This document shows, one piece after another, positions 17,301 through 26,399 of a DNA stretch of 64,000 bases. Within the stretch, counting starts at the first letter, position 1. Each line of letters starts with the position of its first letter. The position numbers were made by a program, and so were the translations under genes. Source of the stretch: Parapristionchus giblindavisi (lineage: Eukaryota > Nematoda > Chromadorea > Rhabditida > Diplogasteridae). Below the pieces are notes generated by a model. It searched no databases. It saw only the letters and a program-made list of their open reading frames with translations, and was not told the DNA's origin. The stretch is taken from contig CALSFV010000250.1 in NCBI GenBank assembly GCA_943737045.1, forward strand, positions 160,001 through 224,000, written 5' to 3'.

Positions 17301-20300
17301 GATTCCACTTTCGAGAACGTTAGATTCATAGGTCGAAAAGTATGTTGCAAAGTACCAAGCCTGACCGCATTTTGAGCCAAAAATTTCCCAAAAATCGATA
17401 AACCTGACCGCATTTTGAGCCAAAATTTCACAAAAATCAAAAAACCTGACCGCATTTTGAGCCAAATTTGCCTAAAATTGAAAAACCTGGCCGCATTTTA
17501 AAATCCGATAACCTAGCTATTCGACCTATGGTTAGATTTACATCTGGAACATGATTGATTTGCTCATTTTGCAACTCTGTATGAGAAAACGTGCAATCAA
17601 TCGAGTTGTAGCAAGCCTAATAATTGTTTTATATTTGATGAAAATTTTGTGCGGATGACAGAATATCGATTACATCGGAAATATGTCGATCAATCAATAA
17701 TCCATGCATTTTTTCGTGAAGTGAACAGTGTGAGAGTTGCCAAGGACATGCAATAACGATCAAACGCGAAAGATCAAAGACCAAACAAAGATCAAAGATC
17801 AAGTGTCTGTCCCTTCACCAGGTGCTGCCTCCCTCATCGCTGCACGCGCTGCTTCGTAATCGTCGCACGACGCCCGCCCTACTCGTGACGTCATTCGAGC
17901 AGCAATACCGTAACAGGTATACTGTAGCTGTTTATGCTGTAGTTGGCATACTGTATTTGCTCACAGTTGAATCGAGTGTTACAGCTATTACAGATCGATT
18001 TTGTGTGTTTAATGCATATGGGGAAAGATTTAAAGGCATACCACGAGCAATTTTACTCTCTGTTCTGGTAACGCTCTCTCGTAGGCAAAGAAAGCGAGAG
18101 AGTGCAGCCAGAGTGGAGAGTTTCAAATTAGCTCGCGGTGTGTCTTTAATAGATGTGATAGCCACATTCTGCAGGCGCTTCCACTCCCAATGGGATCTAT
18201 TCACGGGAGGAGCGGAAGAAGAAGCGAAGCTGAAGAAGGTCGCTATTATTTAATCAATCAATATTATTTTATTATTATTATTATTTTATATTGTGTGCTT
18301 CAATTAGAAAAAATCATTAGGAAAAGTGGTTCGAAATATCCGGAGATCATTGGTATGATTATGTGCTCTCCGACGTTTGTATATCGATTTATTGATTTTA
18401 TCGATTTATGGATTTATCGATTTTGTAGGCAATGGAGGCAGTGGCGACGGGTGTTGTGCGCGTGATGGCAGACCATGTGGGACTGACGGAGAAGGAACGA
18501 GATCAGTTGGTTGTGGATCAAGCGTGGGTATGGTGGTTGATCTTTAATCTTTGATTTTTTTCTTTTGAACTTTGTTAAGTGTGGACATAAATGTAGCCAT
18601 TGATCTTTGGTCTTCGAGCGTTATGTATGGTTGCTTGATCTCCTAGTTGTTGATTCTTGATCCTTTGCAACGTGATGATCATTGTGAGCCAGAACCATAC
18701 GTATGTCGCAAAAGAATAACAAACTTGTACTACGCACATTCATTATATTGAATTAAGATTTTCTTAGAATTAGGCACCGTGTTCCGCGTATAGTACTATG
18801 ATAGCAGTAGTTATAAATAGGCAACTCACTCTGACCAATTGAAGTTCTAGCTGGCGCATTCGTTGTTAGGAATACAGTGAAACATGAATGAATGGGGGGG
18901 GGTGCGATTTGGTTAACTCATAGGTAAAAGTATGTCACAAAGTACCAAGCCTGACCGCATTTTGAGCCAAAATTTCTCAATAATCGAAGAAAAAAAACTT
19001 ACCGCATTTTGAGCAAAAAATTGAAAAACCTAACCGCACTTTGAAACCCGATAACCTAGCTATTCGGCCAGCACACAGTGATTGATCTTTGATCTTTGAT
19101 CTTATCTGATTTCCCTCCTCTCCTTCAGCTAACCACGCTCTCGTCGTGTCTGGTCACAACGAAGGAGTGGATGGCATGCCCGTATCTCGATACACTGCTA
19201 TCGCAGCCGGAATTTGCGCCCTACACAAGGAAAGGAAAGGGTGAGTGGTAACCGGGGATTACGGCTACACGGCGGCTCAATGATAGTAACTAATTATAAG
19301 GAGCTCCCGCAATCTCAAACTGAGTATCGCAAACTCAGGTGTCCTCCCGGCGCGAAAGTTAGATGCGATATGAATGAGCGCTGCTCGCCATACGAACGCT
19401 TCAGACTAGAACTATCATCGAGTTTTACGAGTTGCGACACATGCTGAGATGGCTTAGTGGCTAAAGCTTTTGCTGATTTTTCATAGTGCGGGAGGCTTCT
19501 AGCCAAAGTTAAATGTAGGAGTTGCCCTCCAATGAACCGCCGTGGGCTAAAGGTATGGGTGGTTTTTCATTGAGATTGTTGCAATATAGTACTTAGGCGA
19601 GAGACAGCATTAATTGTAATGTAGTATTCGAAACTTGAACATTGCGGGTTTGTTCGACAAACGAATTGTAAACCCATCATGCGTGAATGGTTGGTGTTCG
19701 TTTGTTGTGTGGTTGCATGTAAAGGTGAGGTAACGGTAGAATCGTATATTTTCGCTTAAATTGTAATCTCTCACATAAAATATGAGCTTTATATAGTAGG
19801 TCGACCGTGAAAAGCCGAGCCGTATATAATGGGTCAATCCTCACATTGTGAGTTTCTGAAAATGTATGGGTAGAACGCGCCAATCAAGGCACACGAAGTG
19901 ATAATTCGACATATCCTTGACCTTTGCTAGATCAATCGATTTTGTCTTTATTGATTATTTAGATCGATTATAGATCGCCAACTCTTCGTGAGCGCCGACA
20001 GTGTGTCGATGGTACGTGCGGTGGTCATGGCTCTGCTCACTCGAGCGACCGGCGAACACAGGTATACGGTAGTCGGGTACGGTAGATGAATACCGTAGTC
20101 AGGTTCGGTTGATGAATACGGTAGTCGGGTACGGCAGATGAGTACGGTAGACGAATACGGTAGGTGATTGTAATAGTTGGATACGGTAGTCGGGTACGGT
20201 AGACGAATACGGTAGTCGGGTACGGCAGATGAGTACGGTAGTCGGGTACGGCAGATGAGTACGGTAGACGAATACGGTAGGTGATTGTAATAGTTGGATA

Positions 20301-22199
20301 CGGTGAGTGCTGCTGATGCTCAGAGAATTTGAGTCACTGGAAAGAATGCCTATTACGACCATCAAAACTGAAATTCAAGATTTTTTAACAATGATTGCAA
20401 ATTTGCACTGTAATTTTCGAGTCAATCATCGATTTTGTAGATCGACTTCGAATGTGAGGGACGCGGATGCGTGTAAGCAACTTGAACAGAAGATAAGGGT
20501 ACGGTATTTTCAAGATTACGGTAGTTGAAGATTACGGTAGCTAAGGGTACGGTATTTTCAATTAGATTACGGTATTTGTTGGTTTGCTCACTGCTTGCAG
20601 TAAATAGTGAGCGACAATTATGTCATTGTCCTAAAGTGGGATTCGAAACTTGAAGATGGCGGGTTTGTTGGGTAAACGAAACGTCATGGTTGGCAGTAGT
20701 TTGTTGGCCATTTGGGAGCAATCAATAGCAGACCTCCACACTCCCTTGATGGAACGAGAGGATATTATCAGAATAAGAACAATTGTGAAGCATTTAACAC
20801 TGAACAGGAATCTCGACAGTTCTTATGCATGATGGGAAACGTAGATATAGCGGGTACGGGGTGCGCGTTTTTGGGGGGGGGGTTGTCGTGTTTAACTACG
20901 CAAAGATAAGGCTAGTATGAATGTTTGTAGGCGCTCCTCGAGCTAATTCGATACTTTCCGCTCTGGCAATGCTCTCTCGCTATCGTTGTTTACAGGAGAC
21001 CGTTGCCAAAGCGGAGAGTTAAAAATTAGCTTGTGGTATGTCTTTAACATATTTAACATTTAAACACTTCATGCGTCAGCAGACCCACACTCGCTTGATA
21101 GGTTCAGATCATTATTTTTGTTGATGATTGATGTCTTTAACACTGAGCAGGAATCTGAACAGTTCTTATGTAAGATGTGAAACCGAAAGCTGGCGGGTTC
21201 GTTGCGCGCTATTTTCGGGGGGGGGGGGGGGGGGTGGGGAGTTTGTTGTGTTTTCCTACGTAAAGTAAGGCAAGGCTTAATATAATAAGGCTCATAATAA
21301 TAAGGCTCAATAGGCTATATAATATAAGGTAAGGCTCAATATTTAACATATCTTTTCTAGATCAATACATATCACTGGATGATCGACCCCGCATTGAACA
21401 CCTCGTTCTGTTGGCGGACCGGACTGCGCTATCATGCGGCCACGTCTCCGGCTTTCGTTGGAACGCCAGGTACGGTAGCTTTGGGCGGAAGCCTATTTAT
21501 CGTGCCTTGTGGCGTGCCGTCTTCTTTGTTTGTCTCCTACTTTGGTGGACTTGAGTATATCGCAATCTTATTGCTTCATTCATTCGAGTCATAGGTCGAA
21601 AAGTATGTTACAAAATACCAAATCTGAACGCATTTTGAGCCAAAACTTCCCAAAAATCGAAAAACCTCACCGGATTTTTAAAACCGATAGCCTAACTATT
21701 CGACCTATTCGAGTGATCGAGCTGACAATTGTCAAAACTGTGGTTCCTCAAGGTTTGGAGACCACACTAACTAATTACAATTATTGATCACCTATGATCT
21801 ACTTACAAAAAAAATTCAGAATCACTGAATCTGACGTCATCTCCATACTCTACATGGGTGGAATCGGTGTACGCCATCGACCACAGTTACTCGTTGTTCC
21901 TTGTCGAGTCGAGACCGGCTGATTGGACATTATTGATTGGTGATTGCCATTTTATTGATTGATTTCCCACCTAAAACACTTCGAAACAGGGTTGTGCGAA
22001 AACAATTCTAAAAAAGCTAAAAGATTAGATGGAATTAATTGTATTTTTTTTTTTAAATTCCAGATTATTGATTATTTGTCTTCTTTCAGTTGGTCTGATC
22101 ACAGTACTCACTTCGATATTGATCGTTGGACGATGTGATGATTCGTCCTTCATCGTGGACGAGGGAGAACGAGCAGCGGAAGAGGGCGAACCTTTGTGA
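5344..22199 (+). CDS. Nicastrin, gamma-secretase subunit, 24 exons
   Basis: Type I membrane glycoprotein of the gamma-secretase complex that gates substrate access to presenilin. Exons: 5344-5418, 6079-6160, 6609-6693, 7740-7796, 8191-8321, 9950-10045, 10311-10384, 10442-10522, 10853-10929, 11120-11231, 14864-14950, 15339-15419, 15525-15571, 15838-15928, 16271-16360, 17822-17916, 18175-18238, 18429-18527, 19129-19240, 19974-20061, 20441-20498, 21361-21469, 21820-21939, 22090-22199. They join to 706 codons plus a stop; human nicastrin has 709. The start begins a signal peptide (MSVLVVLTACLVAV). Landmarks: LCIGLLNGT near the N-terminus, LCDPIGDYNVF in exon 10, the conserved GESFDYIGS (about residues 346-354) across exons 12-13, and YSTWVES before one transmembrane helix at about 664-686, then a short acidic tail. 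AATAAA is at 22536. Introns are swollen by repeats; intron 10 is 3.6 kb. Confidence 0.95.
6279..6299. repeat. Poly-G tract (about 22 bp)
   Basis: An uninterrupted G run in nicastrin intron 2, next to a member of the CATACATTTTC family. Shorter G runs lie at about 20872 and 21217 in a later intron. Confidence 0.9.
6320..6450. repeat. CATACATTTTC family, truncated copy
   Basis: Starts with CATACATTTTCGGGC and carries the paired ATATAATGGGTCGAT and TATATAGTGGGTAGATCC blocks. It loses the right terminal repeat after GAAAATGGGAA. Nicastrin intron 2. Confidence 0.6.
7014..7206. mobile_element. MITE with CATAGGTGGGC inverted ends
   Basis: About 193 bp in nicastrin intron 3, beginning CATAGGTGGGCGCG and ending GCGTGCCCACCTATG. 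Inside are TTTGCGCACAGCCTTTCC-type blocks. A second copy in the other orientation lies at 36142-36324, in a PRORP intron. No coding content. Confidence 0.75.
7346..7528. mobile_element. CATACATTTTC family, complete copy
   Basis: 183 bp. Starts CATACATTTTCGGTGCCCTC and ends in AAAGTGTATG. Three ATAGTGGG(T/C)C blocks are present. One of the best-preserved copies, in nicastrin intron 3. Confidence 0.75.
7568..7650 (+). repeat. Short interspersed repeat, CTGGCCTAGCAGTGATCACC type
   Basis: Begins CTGGCCTAGCAGTGATCACC, continues GCAGGACTTCGTGTGCCTTG and ends in a (ACCTTT)n tail. A nearly identical copy is at 9770-9842 and a diverged one at 16610-16665. The 5' box and simple-repeat tail look SINE-like, but I cannot show a tRNA or RNA polymerase III origin. 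Confidence 0.55.
8870..9036. repeat. CATACATTTTC family copy with a degraded left end
   Basis: Carries TTTTTTATATAGTGTGTCGAT, ATATAGTGGGTCGATC twice and a right end GGAAAATGTATG. Nicastrin intron 5. Confidence 0.6.
9770..9842 (+). repeat. Second copy of the CTGGCCTAGCAGTGATCACC repeat
   Basis: Differs from the 7568 copy at only a few bases and has a shorter ACCTTT tail. Nicastrin intron 5. Confidence 0.55.
10076..10251. mobile_element. CATACATTTTC family, complete copy
   Basis: 176 bp with CATACATTTTCGGCGCCCTC at one end and GAAAGTGTATG at the other, in nicastrin intron 6, flanked on both sides by TTTGATC arrays. Confidence 0.75.
10930..11119. repeat. TTTGATC / CTCTACCGTAACTG tandem array
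   Basis: Nicastrin intron 9 is almost entirely a tandem array: (TGATCTT)n followed by about four copies of a unit of roughly 41 bp containing CTCTACCGTAACTG(C/T)GATC. It ends at the CTCGCAG acceptor. Confidence 0.8.
12336..13363 (+). pseudogene. Decayed C2H2-plus-'GWAL' protein gene carried by the foldback element
   Basis: From 12336 a frame encodes one C2H2 finger (C-x2-C-x12-H-x5-H, FACGRCSSSF to KGQH). A shifted frame gives a LYKRMLDEVQQGE stretch, a stop, then PIGWALRTTKKGGKYI and a helical region. After the 12691-13018 insertion the open frame resumes at about 13019 with EEVEKRMKEK, LPAKRMTHEQIKNLI and a very acidic tail ending at 13363. The order C2H2, then GWAL(K/R), then a 'T-x-x-QI' motif resembles proteins common in invertebrate genomes whose function I do not know. 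Frameshifts, an in-frame stop and the insertion make it non-functional here. Family assignment is from memory. Confidence 0.55.
12691..13018. mobile_element. 328-bp TIR element, CCAATAATTTGGTC family
   Basis: Starts CTCCGCAATTTTAGGGAGG and ends with the inverted version (CCCCTAAAATTGCAGAGCGGAG). Inside are direct and inverted copies of CCAATAATTTGGT and GTGGGGCTTGTCTGGTAGCC. It splits the reading frame of the surrounding element. The same ends bound the 5.1 kb element at 47994-53101, so this may be its deletion derivative. Confidence 0.75.
14755..14841. repeat. TAGGTCGAAAAGTATG-family MITE (short copy)
   Basis: The family has ends CATAGGTCGA(A/T)... and ...TTCGACCTATG around variable numbers of a unit of about 45 bp, AAACCTGACCGCATTTTGAGCC followed by AAAATTTC(C/A)CAAAAATCG. 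This copy is shortened and in reverse orientation, and lies just before nicastrin exon 11. Confidence 0.7.
15163..15281. repeat. TAGGTCGAA-family MITE
   Basis: Reverse-oriented copy from TAGGTCGAATAGCGAGG to TTTTCGACCTA with one internal unit. Nicastrin intron 11. Confidence 0.7.
16445..16605. repeat. TAGGTCGAA-family MITE, two internal units
   Basis: Runs from TAGGTCGAAAAGTATGC to TAGTTATTGGACCTA. It is followed directly by the diverged CTGGCCGAGCAGTGATC repeat at 16610. Nicastrin intron 15. Confidence 0.7.
16806..16935. repeat. TAGGTCGAA-family MITE, reverse copy
   Basis: From TAGGTCGAATGCTAGGC to CTTTTCGGCCTA. Second of three copies in nicastrin intron 15. Confidence 0.7.
17329..17529. 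repeat. TAGGTCGAA-family MITE, three to four internal units
   Basis: The longest copy (about 200 bp). The CTGACCGCATTTTGAGCC unit repeats in tandem, showing that the family expands internally. Nicastrin intron 15. Confidence 0.75.
18921..19072. repeat. TAGGTCGAA-family MITE, degraded ends
   Basis: TAGGTAAAAGTATG at the left and CTATTCGGCCA at the right; an adjacent run of G (about 18893-18902) precedes it. Nicastrin intron 18. Confidence 0.6.
19268..19544 (+). mobile_element. CACGGCGG TIR element with a tRNA-like core
   Basis: 277 bp. Starts CACGGCGGCTCAATGA and ends TGAACCGCCGTG. The middle carries GCTGAGATGGCTTAGTGGCT, which resembles a tRNA D-arm/A-box. Here the downstream TTCGAATCC box seen in the relative at 63547-63879 is deleted. 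Nicastrin intron 19. Confidence 0.65.
20062..20305. repeat. Minisatellite built from TACGGTAG
   Basis: Begins at the 5' splice site of nicastrin intron 20. Units such as GAATACGGTAGTCGGGTACG repeat about ten times, including one larger duplication of about 100 bp. Related arrays occur at 28380-28475 in a PRORP intron. Confidence 0.85.
21592..21708. repeat. TAGGTCGAA-family MITE
   Basis: From TAGGTCGAAAAGTATGTTAC to AACTATTCGACCTA, in nicastrin intron 22. Confidence 0.7.
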
Positions 22200-22848
22200 T
22201 TTGACTCCGCCCATTTATTGATTGATTTGTTTATTTTCGGTGCTTACTATGCTATGTGCTCGCTTGAGTGCTGTTGAAGTTTCGTAGTCGCAAGCCTGCT
22301 GTAGTTAAATCCGATCAATAATTGTAAATATCACGTTACAATATCGATTTTTCGATGTTTTTAGTTGTGAAGGATTCTTGGCCATAATCACTAATTCTAA
22401 ATTGTCAATTTAAGTTATTTATTTATTGATTGATTTTGTGTGTATGTATGATATCTATGTAATTTATTCATCTCTCCAAAGATATCAACATCTTTAGCGC
22501 TTGTTTTCCTCTTGACAATACTGAGCTTTGCAAAAAATAAATCAAATATCGATGAATTTTATTCTGATTCAAAATATCGTTGATCTTTAATCAATCTTTA
22601 AATCATTTCCCCGTTCTTTAGGGATAAATGAGATGCACATTACAATTGTCTTCATTCGATTATTTTCCATTCATATTCCATGTTTTGCACACTGTTGATC
22701 TTTGATCTCTTCTTCATGTATTCTGTTTCCTATTCCATGCCTTTTTAATTAAGTTGATAAACATTGAAAAAGGCTTTGTGATCGTTACGCGAGAGAACCA
22801 GTCGGTTTGTTGTTCCGTGAAATGTATCTATATAGACTATTGAAGGTA
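22200..22848. other. Nicastrin 3' UTR and intergenic DNA
   Basis: AATAAA at 22536-22541 is a plausible poly(A) signal. The rest is A+T-rich without a reading frame or repeat family I recognise. Confidence 0.5.
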
Positions 22849-23246
22849 TTAAGACACCGGCTCAGTAAGACTCCCGGTAGTGCCGGACATCGACCTCACC
22901 GATTTGGCTCAAAATTTTTTTGTGGATACCCCCATGGCCCCCCATCACAAAATGGGTATTCATTTGGTCTGGGTCCTTGAAACATGAATGTGGCGGGTTC
23001 TCGAAATTTGAAAACTCGATTTTCACCAAAAAAAAAGTGGAGCGACCTAGGTTCAATGTTAGTGTCGATTAATTACAAGTATGCCTAGACAACAAAAACT
23101 CGCTATAGGACGGTTCGGATATCCGATCGCAAACTGATTTTTTACCTCCTCAAAACACATCAAAATTAATTAAAATTTTAAATTACAAAATCGCACAATT
23201 ATTTTTGCCTTATCTTATAGAGCAAAAAATTCCGCGTCGAATGAGG

Positions 23247-23281
<35 letters not shown>

Positions 23282-24199
23282 CAAAAAAATATTTTAATTT
23301 CGTTTAACTCAAAATTGGTCACAAAATCGTGTGTATCTCTCTTGTACATGAGTTTCAGACAAAACGTTCAACATGAAAGTTGTTCTACTCAAAAAGATCT
23401 TCAATATGAGCACAAACATGAGGGGGTTTGAAAACAAAAATATTTTCGAGTCATGGTCAGGCCCATTTTTCTCAAAATAGGGGTCTATCGATTATTTATT
23501 TTTTACACTCTTTCGACGCGGAATTTTTTGCTCTATAAGATGAGGCAAAAGTTGGACTGCGCTTTTTTGTTTTAAAAATATTTCATTTTAGTTTTACTCA
23601 AAATTGCAGGAAAACGTGTGAAACTCTCTTGTATATCAGTTTCAGATAAAACGTTCAACATGAAGGTTATTCTACTCGACGAGCTCTTCAATATGAGTAC
23701 AAAATCAGGGGGTTTGAAAACAAAAATATTTTCGAGTCATGGTCAGGCCCATTTTTCTCAAAATAGGGGTCTATCGATTTTTTAATTTTTAGCCTCATTC
23801 GACGCGGAATTTTTTGCTCTATAAGATGAGGCAAAAATAATTGTGCGATTTTGTAATTTAAAATTTTAATTAATTTTAATGTGTTTTGAGGAGGTAAAAA
23901 ATCAGTTTGCGATCGGATATCCGAACCGTCCTATAGCGAGTTTTTGTTGTCTAGGCATACTTGTAATTAATCGACACTAACATTGAACCTAGGTCGCTCC
24001 ACTTTTTTTTGGTGAAAATCGAGTTTTCAAATTTCGAGAACCCGCCACATTCATGTTTCAAGGACCCAGCCCAAATGAATACCCATTTTGTGATGGGGGG
24101 CCATGGGGGTATCCATAAAAAAATTTTGAGCCAAATCGGTGAGGTCGATGTCCGGGGTCACTGGCTCAACCCTCGAATCTTACCGAGCCGGTGTCTTAA
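22849..24199. mobile_element. 1.35 kb foldback element with TTAAGACACCGG ends
   Basis: Ends TTAAGACACCGGCTC and GAGCCGGTGTCTTAA. Arms of about 370 bp pair closely, including GTCCTTGAAACATGAATGTGG. The central part is a direct repeat of about 300 bp: 23218-23535 and 23550-23831 both contain GAGTCATGGTCAGGCCCATT. One copy of the TTCCGCGTCGAATGAGGCT boundary carries a run of about 32 A (23249-23280). No coding capacity. It lies between nicastrin and COA6. TTAA could be part of the end or a target duplication. Confidence 0.8.
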
Positions 24200-24309
24200 G
24201 TGATTGTTCTTGGCTTTTTTTTTTGAAAGTAACTCCTCTAATCTCTTCTCGATATTCTTACAGTGAATACAATCAGTTTAATTCTTCTCAGAGTGATCTT
24301 TGGTCTTTG

Positions 24310-25944
24310 ATGTCCGAGGCTGACGGCAGAGCGCTAAAGAGTGACCGCAGAAAGTGCTATCAGGTAAGAGCATTTGTCATTACTCTTTGTAGTTTGATCT
24401 TTGGATTTCTGATCTTTGATCTTTGATCTCCTACAGGCTCGTGACTCTTACTTCGCTTGTACGGACGCCGCAATCGAATCGGGGAAGCAGGAGAAGGAGG
24501 CGGAGAGGGCGTGTAGAAAGGAGAGAGGGGCATTCGAGGTGGGCAGTGCTTTTCTATAGTTCAGATATTGGTCATTCACTTTCACACTTTTTTATAGTGG
24601 GTCAATTTTCGAAATATGGTCGGACAATTTAGAAATATCGTTATTTTTCTCGTTAATTGTAGAGAGAGGAGCATTCGAAGTGGGCGCGGTGCATGCACTC
24701 CTTTTGTAGAGTTCAGATATTTCCTGGGGCCGCATGCACACTCGTGTTTTCCATGGAATTTATTTTACTTGGAAAACGCAGTTTACCTGTAAAAAAATTT
24801 CCGCTTGACTGTGCATACGGCCACTGGTGTATTTAAAGGGAGAGTGACCTCACTCAATGGTCTCTTCATTGCCTGCACACTATTTCTCTGTTCTCTAACA
24901 ACGAGAGAGATAGCGTAGAGTGTTGAAGAGACCGTTGACAAAGGTGTCAGACCCTTTAAAGGGAGAGAAACCTTTGTCAAATATCGTAACCTAATCAACA
25001 GCCAGAAATCTTTTCGAGAATTTATGGTGCGAATTATTAAATTTTCAAAGCTTTTACTATATTTCATCGTTTTCCAAATGTTTGTTTACGTAGGGTTTTC
25101 AAAAAAATATAAGAAATAAATAAAAATTGGCTGAGAAAAATAGCTTTGTAAAAACGTGGAAAAAAATCAGTCCATGATAAATTTCGTGGGTGGGTACTTC
25201 TGTAAGAAAAAAAGTCATCTAAAATATGGCTCTGGCTTTAAATATTTTCTATCAAAGTTTTTCCGTGCGGGAGTTAGATGATTCAACCCGTTTCACTGAC
25301 GGAGGTTACTCTCTCTTTAAGCCATGCAGTTTCATACCCTATTAATGATCGACCCACTAGGGTCGGTTCGTTATATACGATTCGGTTTTTATGCGAATAA
25401 TTGCAATTTAAACGAAAATACATTGTTTTTGTGTGAGGCCGCCGAAAATATATGGTTTAATTTATTTTTATTTTTCTTTCTTTCTCGAACGACATTTTAT
25501 GTACTGGTAGTAATCGAAAACAACATATTGATCATTGCTTTTCCAGACGGATTGTCCATCCTCGTGGGTCGGTCACTTCATTCGGAAGCACTACTTTGAA
25601 CGGTTGGTTAATATCTATATCACCATAATAACGAAAAAGGAGACTGGTAAAAGTTTACTGCTTATTTTTGAAAGATGCTTTCAGCGGGTTCATAATTTGG
25701 ATAGATATTTCAGCCTTTGAAAATAAATTGTAAAACGCACGACAAACTGGGCTAATTTTTTCTTATAATTCGGCTTAATTCAATATAATATTCATTCATA
25801 TTATAATATTATATTATTCATTCAATATAATTGGGCTTCATTGATTTCAGTTACAAGGCGCAGTTGGTGGCGCAGGGTGTGAACATTGCCGACAAGGAGC
25901 ATCAGGATGCTGCAGGCGCTGGTCCCACCCCGAATAGGGCATAG
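24310..25944 (+). CDS. COA6-like cytochrome c oxidase assembly factor, 4 exons
   Basis: Small twin-cysteine protein of the mitochondrial intermembrane space that helps copper delivery to COX2 during complex IV assembly (family knowledge). Exons 24310-24363, 24437-24538, 25547-25602, 25851-25944 give 101 residues. The signature is exact: CYQARDSYFAC (C16-x9-C26), then CRKERGAFETDC (C44-x10-C55), the CX9C-CX10C pattern of COA6. This is followed by PSSWVGHFIRKHYFERYK, matching the family's W-x3-F-x-KR region. Starts at the ATG at 24310; a TTCTCAG acceptor about 17 bp upstream could receive a spliced leader. The C-terminal 30 residues are poorly conserved. Intron 2 carries MITE-like insertions. 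Confidence 0.9.
24588..24660. repeat. Fragment of the CATACATTTTC family
   Basis: TTTTTTATAGTGGGTCAATT and AATATCGTTATTTTTCTCG blocks only. COA6 intron 2. Confidence 0.5.
24836..24963. mobile_element. Short TIR element with AAAGGGAG ends
   Basis: About 128 bp: AAAGGGAGAGTGACCTCACTC to GGTGTCAGACCCTTTAAA, with internal AATGGTCTCTTC / GAAGAGACCGTT inverted blocks and AACAACGAGAGA. A second copy is at 33195-33320, and the core is amplified as a tandem array at 28866-29110. Confidence 0.65.
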
Positions 25945-26226
25945 GATTACGGTAGGATGATAAATGTTTATTGATTTATTTACTTCATTAAAGAAAAGAA
26001 GGAAAATGGGCGTGATGGAACATGGTATTGCTTTTTAAAAAAATAATTTACATTTTACGTGCATGCAAACCTATACTTGTACATCTATTATTGTTAATTT
26101 AATTATTACAGCGGGCTATTACTACTCTTTTTTATTACTTGTAAGGAAGAGAATCGGTAAAGGATGGTGAAATATGCCCTACTCCCAATGGCTAACAACC
26201 ATATATCCCAGCACACCACTGAACCT

Positions 26227-26369
26227 GTGGCCGTATGCATGAAAAGTTTTACGGGAAAATGTGGCGTCATTAGCGTAGGCGGAGGCGTTTTCCGAAAATC
26301 CCCCGCCTACGCTAACGACGTCACATTTTCCGGGAAAACGATTTTCCAGTTGTTCATGCATACGGCCAC
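26227..26369. mobile_element. Palindromic MITE, GTGGCCGTATGCA family
   Basis: 143 bp, same family as 3928-4070, ending CATGCATACGGCCAC. It lies between COA6 and the first supported PRORP exon. Confidence 0.85.
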
Positions 26370-26399
26370 TGATAAAGATTGATTGATTATTGATTTCAG

